From a virus: a DNA stretch of 36,360 nt. Position 1 is the first letter of the stretch; every line of letters begins with the position of its first letter. The stretch covers positions 1-36,360 of IMG/VR virus record IMGVR_UViG_3300015360_000107, one strand, 5' to 3'. The notes beneath the pieces are model-generated. The model did no database searches. It saw only the letters and a list, made by a program, of their open reading frames with translations, and was not told the DNA's origin. Made by a program: the position numbers and the translations under genes. Positions 1-8,675 of this stretch are shown here, piece after piece.

Positions 1-1297
1 ATGAATTTGGAATGTATACTGCGGGAGTGGGAGTAGTTTCAGTTATATCAGGAAGTTGAGCGCTACCACTATCTAGCTGAACTCCCGGATTAAAATTTTT
101 GCCTTCGGGATTTTTATATCTGCGCTGAAGCCAACTCTTCGTTGCTGCGGAAACGCGAGTATCCGAGAGAGCTTGATCGAGCGTCATGATTCCCTGTTCA
201 ATCCGCTGGGCGATTATAGGGGCTCGATCTTCTGGAGGTTTCTCATCAACTTGTGGAATTGACCTACCACTTTGCGAAGATGAAGGAGGAGGAGGAGGAG
301 GAGCGATCTCTTGTTGCGGCATCATCCCAAGATCCATCATTCTCTTTTCATAAGCTAGGCTGTAATCACTAACCCTCTTAGCGAGTCTGTCTCTTTCATC
401 TTGTAACGGCTTTAATGCTGTAATAGTTCTCGGATCATTTGGAGCTGTATAAATATTCGCCATCGCTGATTTCAGATTTGTATCCGCTTGCTTCAATTCA
501 AGATCAGTCTGAGCCCAGCCATTCTTCAGTGCTTGAGTCTCATCGTTCTGTAACTGAATATCAATTCTTCTATCTGACTTCCGGTCTGTAGCTAGCTTAA
601 GCCCAGTTTGATGACCGTAGAGAATTTCATCTTCCTTCAACTTTATTGCTGCGTCAAAAAGGAGTTTTGCTCCATACTTATCCTGATTGATTGCAACAAT
701 GAGAGCTTGATTCCCCCTTCCAAAAACAGCTTCAGATGCCACCGAGTGAATATCAACACCTTGGAGATTCGGATATGCAGCGACAGCCTTATCAATCCTC
801 TTTTTCTCTGTTTGCATCTCGTCGAGCTTTGCCTTGTTCTGATCTATAGACTGCCCTCTAATCACCTGTTCTTGCTTCGCTGCCTCTTGCCCAGTCTCAA
901 AGGTAATCCCGGCACGCTGTCGCGTTGTAGCTTGATAGTCGATATCAGCTTGAGTTGGAACGCCAATGTCTGCCGCATCCGAGAAGAGTTGCTGCTGCGG
1001 AGTCGCATTTGCTCTTGCCTTTGCGATCCTGTCCCTCTCAGCTTTCACTGAACCGGTTCCAATCTTTTCGAGGGGATTCTTATTCTTAGCTCCAAGAACA
1101 GTTTTCGAGAAGGTCTCTCTAGCACCCTCATCCATATTTGAAATCCTCTCAATGAGAGTAGGATCGTTTAGGACAAGTTGCTGAAAACGCTGACGAGCGG
1201 TGTGATCCGGGGCAACTCCGGCAAGGAGATTCTGAAGAAACCCCTGGAATCCTTGCTGAAGGTTTGGATTATCTGCCCACGATTGAATGTATGTCAT
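1..1297 (-). CDS. large virion-associated protein, C-terminus missing (runs off left edge)
   Basis: The frame stays open from an ATG at 1297 to the window edge, 432 codons. The start overlaps the stop of the upstream gene as ATGA, and GGAGGG and AGGAGG lie just ahead of it. The protein begins MTYIQSWADNPNLQQGFQGF and is rich in Gln, Lys, Glu and Ala with few hydrophobic blocks, so mostly helical or coiled-coil. A run of seven prolines sits near residues 330-337. No catalytic motif was recognised. As the most promoter-distal visible gene after the nozzle-like and Gln/Asn-rich genes, it occupies the place where short-tailed phages put internal (ejected) virion proteins. That role is inferred from position only. 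Confidence 0.75.
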   Translation of the reverse strand, partial: MTYIQSWADNPNLQQGFQGFLQNLLAGVAPDHTARQRFQQLVLNDPTLIERISNMDEGARETFSKTVLGAKNKNPLEKIGTGSVKAERDRIAKARANATPQQQLFSDAADIGVPTQADIDYQATTRQRAGITFETGQEAAKQEQVIRGQSIDQNKAKLDEMQTEKKRIDKAVAAYPNLQGVDIHSVASEAVFGRGNQALIVAINQDKYGAKLLFDAAIKLKEDEILYGHQTGLKLATDRKSDRRIDIQLQNDETQALKNGWAQTDLELKQADTNLKSAMANIYTAPNDPRTITALKPLQDERDRLAKRVSDYSLAYEKRMMDLGMMPQQEIAPPPPPPSSSQSGRSIPQVDEKPPEDRAPIIAQRIEQGIMTLDQALSDTRVSAATKSWLQRRYKNPEGKNFNPGVQLDSGSAQLPDITETTPTPAVYIPNS

Positions 1298-3141
1298 CCT
1301 CCTGTCCCTCCATATTGAATGGTTTGTGGATTAGGTGTCTGCCAACCTGGAGGAGCTTGGTTAGGAGGAGACCAACCTCGAGGTTGGTTAGGAGGATTCC
1401 AACCTCCAGGATTATTAGAATTATTACGGTTGTTGAAAAGTGCACCTATACCCTGCCCAATAAATGGAAGAGCTGCTCCTAGAATTCCACCCCAAGGACT
1501 ACCTTGTTGGTTCGTCTGAGTATTCCTCCCTTCAATTCCAAGCCCTGTTGACTGTCCAAAACTTTGGAAAAGTTGAGCAAGTGCCGCTGCTTGATTCTGA
1601 TTCGCCATTTGATTTGTATTCTGACCCATGCCCAACATGTTCAAGAAGTTCTGTTGATTCTGTTGGAAGTTCTGACTGTTAAGTTGATTTGACTGCCCTT
1701 GAAAGTTTGCACGTTGATTGGCGTTCGTGAGATTGAATCCATTCTGAGAGTTCGCCTGGGACATAGCATTTGAATTATTCATCTGTCTTGCTCCATTGTT
1801 TAATTCTGCGGCCCCAAGACCAAACTGATTTCCCAATCCCTGATTCGCAAGGAGAGCTTGAAGCTGCTGCCCATTCCGGGTATTCATAAATCCCGAGTTC
1901 TGCAAGGCTTGCTCAAGTCCCATTCTATCCATCGACTGTTGCTGATTGAAATCTTGTCCTCGACCAGCAAGAGCACTTTGAAGAAGGTCGTTGGAAAAAT
2001 TGTTGTTTTGACTCATCCCTTGAAGCATAGCTTGCTGATTTCCAAGACCTGCTTGCAGGGATGCATTCATATTTGCAATTCCTACTTGCGCATCCTGCCC
2101 TCTACTGTTTAATCCGACATCAGCTCTAGTTCCACGCTCTGAAAGATCTTGCTGTTGAAGACCTTGAAGAGCCTGCTGAAGAGCGACTGTCTGATCTGCG
2201 CTTGCCGCTGACTGCAAATTGCTATTTGCAAGCTGAGCACCAGACCCAATAGCACCAGCGCCAGCCGCTCCAAATCTTGCATTATTGTTCGCTGTAGCTT
2301 CGGTGAGCGCTCGCTCCTGTTGAGTCTTAAGTGCATTAAAATACGGATTGTTCATGTCGAATTGCGTTGCCGCTTCGAGAGCAATTCCCGGCCCGATATT
2401 CGCCTGCTGTGCTGAAGCTTGAGGAATGCTTGTATTTCCTAGCGCACTCTGACCCCTTCCAAGCAATCCCGAGATAGTATCAGAGAACCCAGAATTCGCT
2501 CCTCGCGCAGTGTACGATGAGAGGGCCGTCTGATTCACTCCACTTAGATCCGCCGTTCCTGTCTGTCCTTGACCAAATTGAGTTGGAATCTGAGAAAGTT
2601 CAGCGGATTGGAATTGCTGATTCTGATAAGGGTTCTGATAGTTCTGCCCGTATTGACTCGCACCACTACCAATCCCACTCGCGATAGCTGCATTCGCCCC
2701 ACTTGGATCAGGAATCTGCCCATTAAGCATATTGTTGAAAGAGTTCGTGAATGGACTTCCCGACGAATTGAATGAATTCGGAAGTGGATTTGCGTTCCCC
2801 ATTCTTGGTTGCATCCCAGAGCTATTTACAGGAGCGTTCCGAGTTCCTTGGAACACCCCATTCGAATTAATAAACCTCTCATACGCAGCTCGCTGCTGAG
2901 GGGTCATATTTGGCCCACCGGCTGCCCCATTACCGGCTCCCTCATTTTGGTACGTCCCTCCCCCATTACCATGACCTAGGGGATTCAACCAGGAATTTAA
3001 AGGTCTCTGCTGCTGCCCCATAAATTGCCCGCCAGCATTACCGTTTCCAGTAAGCTGTGTCATCAACCAACTTTGAAATTCATTTGCAACGGGAGTGGCT
3101 GCTCCTCCACCTGACGTTGTTTGAGTTGTGCTCGGTCCCAT
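1294..3141 (-). CDS. Gln/Asn/Gly-rich putative internal virion protein
   Basis: A 615-residue protein of extreme composition: Gln, Asn, Gly, Ala and Ser dominate, and Lys and Cys are nearly absent. Repetitive NQ-rich helices fill the centre. Near the end a short hydrophobic segment (GILGAALPFIGQGIGALF) precedes a Pro/Trp/Asn tail with repeated WxPPNQ-type units. No enzymatic motif is seen. The single hydrophobic segment and helical, low-complexity body would suit a protein that leaves the capsid and crosses the host envelope with the DNA, but this is inference. It starts 2 nt after the GNAT-like gene's stop and overlaps the next gene by 4 nt, so all are co-transcribed. Confidence 0.8.
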   Translation of the reverse strand: MGPSTTQTTSGGGAATPVANEFQSWLMTQLTGNGNAGGQFMGQQQRPLNSWLNPLGHGNGGGTYQNEGAGNGAAGGPNMTPQQRAAYERFINSNGVFQGTRNAPVNSSGMQPRMGNANPLPNSFNSSGSPFTNSFNNMLNGQIPDPSGANAAIASGIGSGASQYGQNYQNPYQNQQFQSAELSQIPTQFGQGQTGTADLSGVNQTALSSYTARGANSGFSDTISGLLGRGQSALGNTSIPQASAQQANIGPGIALEAATQFDMNNPYFNALKTQQERALTEATANNNARFGAAGAGAIGSGAQLANSNLQSAASADQTVALQQALQGLQQQDLSERGTRADVGLNSRGQDAQVGIANMNASLQAGLGNQQAMLQGMSQNNNFSNDLLQSALAGRGQDFNQQQSMDRMGLEQALQNSGFMNTRNGQQLQALLANQGLGNQFGLGAAELNNGARQMNNSNAMSQANSQNGFNLTNANQRANFQGQSNQLNSQNFQQNQQNFLNMLGMGQNTNQMANQNQAAALAQLFQSFGQSTGLGIEGRNTQTNQQGSPWGGILGAALPFIGQGIGALFNNRNNSNNPGGWNPPNQPRGWSPPNQAPPGWQTPNPQTIQYGGTGG

Positions 3142-3143
3142 CG

Positions 3144-3710
3144 TTATTCCTTATTGTAAAGGGGTCTGTTCCAAACAGCTTCATCCTTCAACACACCATA
3201 TGATACAGTGTCAAACCACTGACCTTTGTAGAATGCGGCAGATCTCTTCACTCCCTCAACAGAGATTCCACATCCCCTTACAAATTCGTGAACTCGACCT
3301 TTCACATACTTCGGAATACTTGCATTCAATCGTTGAAATCCGAAGTGATCGAAGGCATGATGAAGCATCGCATGGAAGAGAGGTTCTCTCCCAGCGACTC
3401 TTCTATCAAAGAAAGCGAAATGAACAGTAGCCTCAAAATCACAAATGTCTGTGAGATAAAAGATTCCAGTCTTCAAATCATCCACACTCCAGAAGAGCCC
3501 TCTGAAAATTGGATCTCCAGACGGTATCGAATAGTCCATGAAGATTTTCATAAAATCTTCGATGCCATTAAGAGGCCTGCCAAAGATAACAGGATACTGG
3601 CTCATCTGAATGTAAAGTTCATTCAAGGAAGAAAGTGAAATCTCTAACGGTTTGACTGTGTGGTACACAACCTTCTTGCCTTCCACACATTGAATAACGA
3701 TGCTTTCCAT
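3144..3710 (-). CDS. GNAT-like acetyltransferase-fold protein in the virion gene cluster
   Basis: A 188-residue protein. The C-terminal half reads like the end of a GNAT N-acetyltransferase domain: a helix (PLFHAMLHHAFDHFGFQRLN), then a strand-helix stretch with GCGISVEGVKRSAAFYKGQW followed by FDTVSYGVLKDE. This is the usual 'G-EG--R--....G-W-D---YG-L-DE' ending of RimJ/RimL-type proteins. The N-terminal half is more divergent and I do not see a clear acetyl-CoA pyrophosphate loop, so activity is uncertain. The start follows the preceding stop directly (TAAATG). It may modify a host or virion protein, or use the fold structurally. Confidence 0.7.
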   Translation of the reverse strand: MESIVIQCVEGKKVVYHTVKPLEISLSSLNELYIQMSQYPVIFGRPLNGIEDFMKIFMDYSIPSGDPIFRGLFWSVDDLKTGIFYLTDICDFEATVHFAFFDRRVAGREPLFHAMLHHAFDHFGFQRLNASIPKYVKGRVHEFVRGCGISVEGVKRSAAFYKGQWFDTVSYGVLKDEAVWNRPLYNKE

Positions 3711-5318
3711 TTACTTCTCTCTTGTATCGGTTGTTTGAATTCCTAAGATGCGATATTCTAGTATCTCGTAGGAACCCACAGTTGATTGAATTTTCCATAC
3801 ATACTCACTTGTTGTGATGTTCTTGAAGCAAGTAAGTATCTTTCTTTTTCCGAGGTCAGCGATTCCGAAAGTAACTGTCTTGTAAAGCTCGAAACTATCT
3901 CCTCCATTACGCGAGAAGAAGACTTCAAGGTTCCCCATCCGCTTCGGTCGATACTTCAAAAGAAGTTTTGTAACTGAGATATTCTGTTTTTGTAAAGCGA
4001 AAACTTTTGAAATGATCTCGCTAGTAAAAATCTCCCCGTTATCAGTATCAGATGCTGAGTCATCCTGGAGAAGTACCCCGTTCTTCAGTCCGTATGTGAT
4101 AACAGAAGGACTTATCGAAGCATCACTAAGATCATTATAGTCTCCTACAAGATCATCATAACTACCGACAAGTTCATCGTATGTAAGAGTTTGCGTGATT
4201 TCATCAATGGGAAATACACCATTGAGGAGATACCTTTCATCCTTCACCCAAGATGCAGTATCAAAATCAAATACATACACAATAGTAGTATTTGAACCAC
4301 TATTAGGAATGCAAAGATGATATCTATGACCAACAGGATCGAATGATCCCTGTAATAAGAGGTTATCTGTGATCGAATCTTTAATACTCTTACGTACTGC
4401 ATCTCCAATACGAAGCGGAGAACTGCCAATCTCGTATGTATAGACATTATTCGATCGGTAATCATACCAAGTGACTCCATTAGCTGACTGAGTAATGGAA
4501 TCTGGTGAATCACATCCAATGTGGGGATATGACGCAGTGAATTGAAATGGAAGAGAGACAACTGGGCGCTTCGTTGCAGTCCACAAAGAGCGTTCTCGCA
4601 TAATCAATAGCACACTCGCAAACCCAAAAAGTCCTGTTATCTCATCACTGAAGTCCCCTTGCCCTTCAACAAGAGCTACATGCCCAGCCGAGATATCAAC
4701 AAGAGGGCTCCACTGAGCGAAGTTAAGATCCCCGCTCCACCCAACTTGAACAGGATTTGGTGAAGTGGCATCATATAGATTCGCCCCTATGATGCGATTG
4801 AAAAACCCCGCTATATACTTATACTTCGGCGCGTTCCCAAGATCAGCATATGTATTTGCGCTGAAGTTGATCTCTTGAATCTCATCGAGTCCTGTCGTGA
4901 AAAAAAATCGGTCACTGATCGCGAGAGTTTTTTGACGTTGAGAGACTGTGAAACCTAATCCCGTGATTTGCACCCAACTAACTGATGACCGCTTCCAAAT
5001 TTCACTTGCATCAAACCGAACAAAAACACCAGTTCCATCAAAACGTGAAAATCTAATAACATTAAGAATAGAATTAGTGTTTGGGATGGCTCCTTGAGGA
5101 GCGAAGGCATCATCACTTGAGCCATCCCGAGGGAAAATAATATCCCCATAGATTCTTTGATTCGATGCACTTTGGGTCTGCTGAAGCTTGATATCTGCTG
5201 GATCAAGCCAAGTATTAATTCCCCCACTCGCCTTGTCAGAGAAGAGTTCAACATCTTCTTCCGTCACCTGCGCCATTCCAAAGCGACTTCCGATGGGCCT
5301 ACCAGCAAGATTTGGCAT
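3711..5318 (-). CDS. putative tail nozzle / beta-propeller tail protein
   Basis: A 535-residue protein made almost wholly of short beta strands with aromatic-Gly turns, for example RIIGANLYDATSPNPVQVGW, then NFAQWSP, then SLWTATKRPVVSLPF. Such repeating blades are typical of podovirus nozzle, hub or DNA-stabilisation proteins. The N-terminus (NLAGRPIGSRFGMAQ) is polar with no signal peptide. A Tyr-Asp-Asp/Asn-Leu repeat near residues 385-402 (YDELVGSYDDLVGDYNDLSD) is an unusual insert. The start overlaps the upstream stop by one base (TAATG). Neighbours are endolysin, a small virion protein and large low-complexity proteins, matching the tail end of a podovirus late operon. The specific T7 gp12 or P22 gp10 relation is not established. 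Confidence 0.65.
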   Translation of the reverse strand: MPNLAGRPIGSRFGMAQVTEEDVELFSDKASGGINTWLDPADIKLQQTQSASNQRIYGDIIFPRDGSSDDAFAPQGAIPNTNSILNVIRFSRFDGTGVFVRFDASEIWKRSSVSWVQITGLGFTVSQRQKTLAISDRFFFTTGLDEIQEINFSANTYADLGNAPKYKYIAGFFNRIIGANLYDATSPNPVQVGWSGDLNFAQWSPLVDISAGHVALVEGQGDFSDEITGLFGFASVLLIMRERSLWTATKRPVVSLPFQFTASYPHIGCDSPDSITQSANGVTWYDYRSNNVYTYEIGSSPLRIGDAVRKSIKDSITDNLLLQGSFDPVGHRYHLCIPNSGSNTTIVYVFDFDTASWVKDERYLLNGVFPIDEITQTLTYDELVGSYDDLVGDYNDLSDASISPSVITYGLKNGVLLQDDSASDTDNGEIFTSEIISKVFALQKQNISVTKLLLKYRPKRMGNLEVFFSRNGGDSFELYKTVTFGIADLGKRKILTCFKNITTSEYVWKIQSTVGSYEILEYRILGIQTTDTREK

Positions 5319-5689
5319 TATGCGTTCTCTACCCAGATGTCGTTAAAGAGAGTGAGAGTATAAACCTTATTCACTCCAAGGAGTTTATTCGCCCCTGTGT
5401 TCGTCTTGATGTAAGTTCCATGTACCAGTGTTGTTTGCCCGTCTCCGAGAACCTTAATCTCCTGCCCCTCTTGACCATGAGTAAAATTCGTAACTGAGAT
5501 AGCAGCAGAGTTCACCGAAATAAGCCTAGTTCTATTTAAGGCGGATGGGATTGTCTCAGTAACTGGTATTGTGGAGGGCGGTTGTGTAGGGAGTTCAGAG
5601 AAAGTGACTGGAGAATAGAAAGTCACTTCATCGACAATCTCAAGCAAGGCTCCCGTTGAGGTTGCAAGATCCTCTCGTACAGTTTTCAC
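5318..5689 (-). CDS. small beta-rich virion protein
   Basis: A 123-residue protein starting with GTG inside the end of the endolysin gene (GTGA overlap). The C-terminal half alternates short strands and Gly/Asn turns (SVTNFTHGQEGQEIKVLGDG, then VHGTYIKTNTG). This pattern is common in the cap or stem of phage appendages. The N-terminal third is Ser/Thr/Pro-rich. No enzymatic residues are apparent. It lies between endolysin and nozzle-like genes and is probably a minor tail component. Confidence that it is coding is high because its start and stop are both interlocked with neighbouring genes; its role is unknown. Confidence 0.7.
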   Translation of the reverse strand: MKTVREDLATSTGALLEIVDEVTFYSPVTFSELPTQPPSTIPVTETIPSALNRTRLISVNSAAISVTNFTHGQEGQEIKVLGDGQTTLVHGTYIKTNTGANKLLGVNKVYTLTLFNDIWVENA

Positions 5690-6093
5690 GGTTCATCAAG
5701 TTCAAAGTGTGGCATATCAAGAAAGGTTTCATCCCTGGTGTCTTGATTACGATTCCAGTCTCCTCCCCATCGAACCTTGATTCCAAGTCTGCTTGCTGTA
5801 TTCATCACGTAACCTGCAAGGAAGGCAAATCGAAGCTGAGTGAGAAGTTTGTTACTCCAGTCGATAGGATATGGGGCAATATCCACCGCTCTAGATGGAG
5901 ATTTGTTATGATTCCCATGTGGCCATCTTACTTTCGAGTTGCCTTTAAAGTATGCAGCATTCTGCGCTTCCTTTCCCCTATGCCCTTCAACCACACTAAA
6001 ATCAATTTCTTTAATTACTTCAGTCATCAGTGATTGAAGTCGTTCGTCACAGGTATGAAGCTGGGTGAGAGATTTCTGAGAAAAGGTTGGCAT
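5686..6093 (-). CDS. endolysin, M15-family peptidase (L-Ala-D-Glu / D-Ala-D-Ala carboxypeptidase type)
   Basis: A 135-residue peptidoglycan peptidase. Visible M15 signatures are FSVVEGHR at residues 32-39, the zinc-ligand stretch GNHNKSPSRAVDIAP with H62 and D71, and GGDW followed by DMPHFEL, with H129 as third ligand and a nearby acidic catalytic residue. Length matches the single-domain T5-endolysin-type family. A longer in-frame start at 6156 would add 21 basic residues and overlap the holin-like gene by 56 nt. I chose 6093 because it lies 7 nt after that gene's stop and the domain begins there. No signal peptide is seen, so export should depend on the adjacent holin-like protein. Confidence 0.88.
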   Translation of the reverse strand: MPTFSQKSLTQLHTCDERLQSLMTEVIKEIDFSVVEGHRGKEAQNAAYFKGNSKVRWPHGNHNKSPSRAVDIAPYPIDWSNKLLTQLRFAFLAGYVMNTASRLGIKVRWGGDWNRNQDTRDETFLDMPHFELDEP

Positions 6094-6100
6094 CTTTGCG

Positions 6101-6451
6101 TTACTCTGTTTTAGTTTGAGAAGAAGAACTACCTTTCCGTTTCGCGACCTTCTCATTAATCAAATCCACTTTTCTTAATGTAATACCACGCTCCGCAAAA
6201 CCTAAAGCGAGATCATGCATATTACCTTTTATGAGATTGATTTCATCTTCTACTTGATTAAATCGAGATCTCAAGCCGTTCTGTCCATCCTGCCCAACAA
6301 GAGTTGTATTAACTATTTCCACTTTTGTTGAAATATGCTCGATTCGTGTGGAGAGATTTTTAATCTCTCTCACGATATACCCCAAAGCTGGTATGATAAC
6401 TACCGTTACAACCCACTTCAAAAGTTCCATCAATTCTGCTGGGATATTCAT
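6101..6451 (-). CDS. holin-like small membrane protein
   Basis: With the start at 6451 the protein has 116 residues. It has one membrane-spanning segment near residues 10-27 (LLKWVVTVVIIPALGYIV), then a long polar heptad-like coiled coil (STRIEHISTKVEIVNTTL onward) and a Lys/Ser-rich tail. One N-terminal membrane helix plus a coiled coil resembles XhlA-like or other single-span holin-associated proteins. It is immediately upstream of the endolysin, which supports a lysis role. The earlier start at 6508 would overlap the upstream gene; the chosen one lies 4 nt after that stop. A spanin-like role is possible. Confidence 0.65.
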   Translation of the reverse strand: MNIPAELMELLKWVVTVVIIPALGYIVREIKNLSTRIEHISTKVEIVNTTLVGQDGQNGLRSRFNQVEDEINLIKGNMHDLALGFAERGITLRKVDLINEKVAKRKGSSSSQTKTE

Positions 6452-6455
6452 GATC

Positions 6456-7166
6456 CTATAAAGTAGCTGGGTGACCAAGAATTCCTGGGAGAGGGTTCCC
6501 AAGAACATAATACCGAGATCGTGTATAGGTTACAACGGATGGCGCAATTCCGAATCCGAAGACAATTCGATAGACCTGGGACGCTCCAACACTCGCCCCC
6601 CATCCTGTGAAGTATGCTCCAACAGTCAACGGAAATCCAGAAACAAGAGCGGTAGTTTCAATGAAGATGCCCGTATAAGAGTAGTTATCGCTCTCAGCGA
6701 GTGAATGAGTGAGTGTCACATCAACTCCATTCGCAAGACCTACTCCAAGATCAAAGACAACCGCACTGGTGATTGCTGTCGGTGCAATTGGAGCTAGCGT
6801 AACATCCCAACGAGTCTTTGTTGTAGAGCCAGCGAGCGTCTGCCAAGGACCAACATACCCAAGAGTTGTGTTCTCCCACCGATAACGGAAGAAATTGTTA
6901 TCGTAATAAGGCCCTAAAAAGGGGCTGGCATCATTTGGAATAGGTAAGCCATTAAGCGGATAAACATTTTGATAAGCGGTCATCCATGGCCCACCTCCAC
7001 CAATACTATATTGAACGTTCAGTGATGTATTCGTAGGAGCATTCCCATTCGCCCCAAAGTTCAAAATACTCTCTGTATTGTCCGGCATGATCTGAAAGAG
7101 CGTTCCGATTTCGCTTACAATGGGGAAGAAGAACGCACTCGTTGAACCGAGAAGACTAGGAAACAT
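6456..7166 (-). CDS. putative tail/appendage structural protein
   Basis: With ATG at 7166 this is a 236-residue protein. It is rich in aromatic residues, Gly, Thr and Pro, and predicted beta throughout. The middle (NFFRYRWENTTLGYVGPW) resembles fibronectin-III-like or receptor-binding appendage modules; the end (TYTRSRYYVLGNPLPG) is also strand-rich. No enzyme motif is seen. A TTG five codons earlier (7181) is also in frame, but the ATG needs the smaller overlap (11 nt) with the upstream gene. It lies between an appendage-like gene and the lysis pair, so a tail fibre or appendage part is the likely job. Neither start has a strong Shine-Dalgarno site. Confidence 0.65.
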   Translation of the reverse strand: MFPSLLGSTSAFFFPIVSEIGTLFQIMPDNTESILNFGANGNAPTNTSLNVQYSIGGGGPWMTAYQNVYPLNGLPIPNDASPFLGPYYDNNFFRYRWENTTLGYVGPWQTLAGSTTKTRWDVTLAPIAPTAITSAVVFDLGVGLANGVDVTLTHSLAESDNYSYTGIFIETTALVSGFPLTVGAYFTGWGASVGASQVYRIVFGFGIAPSVVTYTRSRYYVLGNPLPGILGHPATL

Positions 7167-7686
7167 CGAAGGATGTCCCAAAAGAGCCGAGATAAACTAC
7201 ACTGCCATCACTATACCACGAATAGATCGTCGCTTTCGATGCCGTGGTTGTAACTGTGATAGCTATATTTGCTTGAGTATTCCAATTTGCCGGGAAGGTT
7301 ATAAGCCATCCGCCTACCACATCCTGCACTACACGAAGAATCCCCGAAGCCCCTGCTGGAGGGGTGGAGATTGTAAGCGTACAACTTGCCGTAAGCACAA
7401 GTTTTTGTATTGGTCCGTCTGTTGAGAAGTTGAGCGTTTTCGCACTCCCCGAATTTCCAGCGTCGTGTTCTGTTTTATAAAAAAGCTTCGAAGATATGGA
7501 AGCCGCCTGGTTTGCTCCCGATCCAAGCTGACTAATCAGCATTGGATCAGCAGAAAAGACAGTTCCAAGAAAGTCTACAATTCTCTCAACCATCATAGCT
7601 TCCTTCTCTCGAATATCAAGAGGAGCGTCTTTCGCGGGATCTGACCCGAGTGGTTGAGTCGGTTGATATGGATTAGTGTATGCCAT
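7156..7686 (-). CDS. putative tail appendage protein with beta-sandwich C-terminus
   Basis: A 176-residue protein. The N-terminal 35 residues are Pro/Asp-rich (NPYQPTQPLGSDPAKDAP). A helix follows (EKEAMMVERIVDFLGTVFS), then from about residue 80 a run of strands: KTLNFSTDGPIQKLVLTASC, and later WLITFPANW. The latter is the type of small beta domain found in phage appendages and decoration proteins. Its start overlaps the adaptor stop by one base (TAATG). It probably attaches near the adaptor or nozzle. Function is unassigned. Confidence 0.65.
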   Translation of the reverse strand: MAYTNPYQPTQPLGSDPAKDAPLDIREKEAMMVERIVDFLGTVFSADPMLISQLGSGANQAASISSKLFYKTEHDAGNSGSAKTLNFSTDGPIQKLVLTASCTLTISTPPAGASGILRVVQDVVGGWLITFPANWNTQANIAITVTTTASKATIYSWYSDGSVVYLGSFGTSFDVS

Positions 7687-8345
7687 TAGGGATACCTCGC
7701 TCTGAGAATTCTCGCTGAGGACATACTGTAGTCCTTCTCTTCCTTCGTCTCAGTCTCAATAAGATCCCTCAAGATATTATCTGAGACCGCAAACATCTGT
7801 GTTGCCTTGGGGATTGAACCCTTGTTGATCCAACACCGAGCAGTTGCTCTGTAAGCAATGAGTTCGTGCCACTCTTCCGGTATTGAAGGTCCAGTAGTTA
7901 GAACATCTCCAAGACTCTTTTTATACCACACCTTCACTTGATATCCATATGCAGGAAGATAATTAAATACTATCTTATCATCGAATCTCGCATATTTTGT
8001 TGGAATGGTAGTTGGAGGAATCGTATCATCCTCTGCATCCATAAGATTTTCATAATCTGTCTGGATAATAGTATTCCATGTCGTACTATTTACTTGTGTA
8101 TCTAGGATTGTAATGTGTCTAACCGCATCGAGATCACTCACATACGATGCGAAAGAGTACGTGTTGATTCCTGGAGTGAGAACAATTACGAACTCACTAT
8201 CTTGCTGGCGAAATTTGAGTTTCTTCGAAATCTCCCAGAAGGCTCTGTTGATATTCTGATTGACTTTCGTCAATGAGATATCATTCTGATCCATTCCAAG
8301 ATTATCGTAGATTTCTTCCTGAAGATTAGCTAAAGAGAGACTCAT
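7686..8345 (-). CDS. head-tail adaptor (podovirus tail-tube/adaptor protein)
   Basis: A 219-residue protein with the order typical of podovirus adaptors that sit beneath the portal. It has an N-terminal helical start (LANLQEEIYDNLGM), a helix pair (VNQNINRAFWEISKKLKF), and strands around PGINTYSFASYVSDLDAVRH. A central beta part (KYARFDDKIVFNYLPAYGYQ) precedes long helices (EEWHELIAYRATARCWINKG). This matches the general gp4/gp11-type pattern, recognised by motif layout and not by alignment. The start is interlocked with the tiny ORF upstream (ATGA). It should join the portal ring to the nozzle-like protein encoded downstream. Confidence 0.75.
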   Translation of the reverse strand: MSLSLANLQEEIYDNLGMDQNDISLTKVNQNINRAFWEISKKLKFRQQDSEFVIVLTPGINTYSFASYVSDLDAVRHITILDTQVNSTTWNTIIQTDYENLMDAEDDTIPPTTIPTKYARFDDKIVFNYLPAYGYQVKVWYKKSLGDVLTTGPSIPEEWHELIAYRATARCWINKGSIPKATQMFAVSDNILRDLIETETKEEKDYSMSSARILRARYP

Positions 8346-8416
8346 TTCTTCTTCTGTTTGGAAGGAACGATTGGTTTTTGCATCAACTCATCAAATTTCC
8401 TACATGGATTCGACAT
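8342..8416 (-). CDS. possible 24-residue peptide bridging two virion genes
   Basis: An ATG at 8416 opens a 24-codon frame (MSNPCRKFDELMQKPIVPSK, then QKKK) whose TGA overlaps the adaptor start as ATGA. It overlaps the end of the preceding gene by 17 nt. It is the only continuous frame linking these genes and would keep ribosomes moving through the 54-nt gap. Lys-rich, no domain. It could be a translational-coupling leader with no function of its own, or chance. Confidence 0.3.
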   Translation of the reverse strand: MSNPCRKFDELMQKPIVPSKQKKK

Positions 8417-8648
8417 GAACATCGAGAAGTTTAGATCCAGATTCACCAATCACTGCATAGATTTTTGCAATACCTTGAGTGACGAACTCTGAACCATCGG
8501 AACTAGGAAGTGGGAAGTCATCAATGAAAACTCTAAGCTCGGCGTCAGCGTTATTCGAGACAACCTTCCACTTCCCCGCTCCTATTGTAACTTTCATCGA
8601 GTGAAGTCCACTCGATTGAATGGCTGATTTGAATAAAGAGAATTGCAT
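8400..8648 (-). CDS. small hypothetical virion-cluster protein
   Basis: An 82-residue protein with alternating strands (MKVTIGAGKWKVVSNNADAE, then VFIDDFPLPS). The end (AVIGESGSKLLDVHVE) suggests a compact beta protein. An AGGAG-like element lies ahead of the ATG. It sits between the decoration-like gene and the adaptor, a common place for head-completion or small capsid proteins. I do not recognise the family. Confidence 0.65.
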   Translation of the reverse strand: MQFSLFKSAIQSSGLHSMKVTIGAGKWKVVSNNADAELRVFIDDFPLPSSDGSEFVTQGIAKIYAVIGESGSKLLDVHVESM

Positions 8649-8675
8649 TTCTTCTATGAATAGAAAGGAGAGAGG

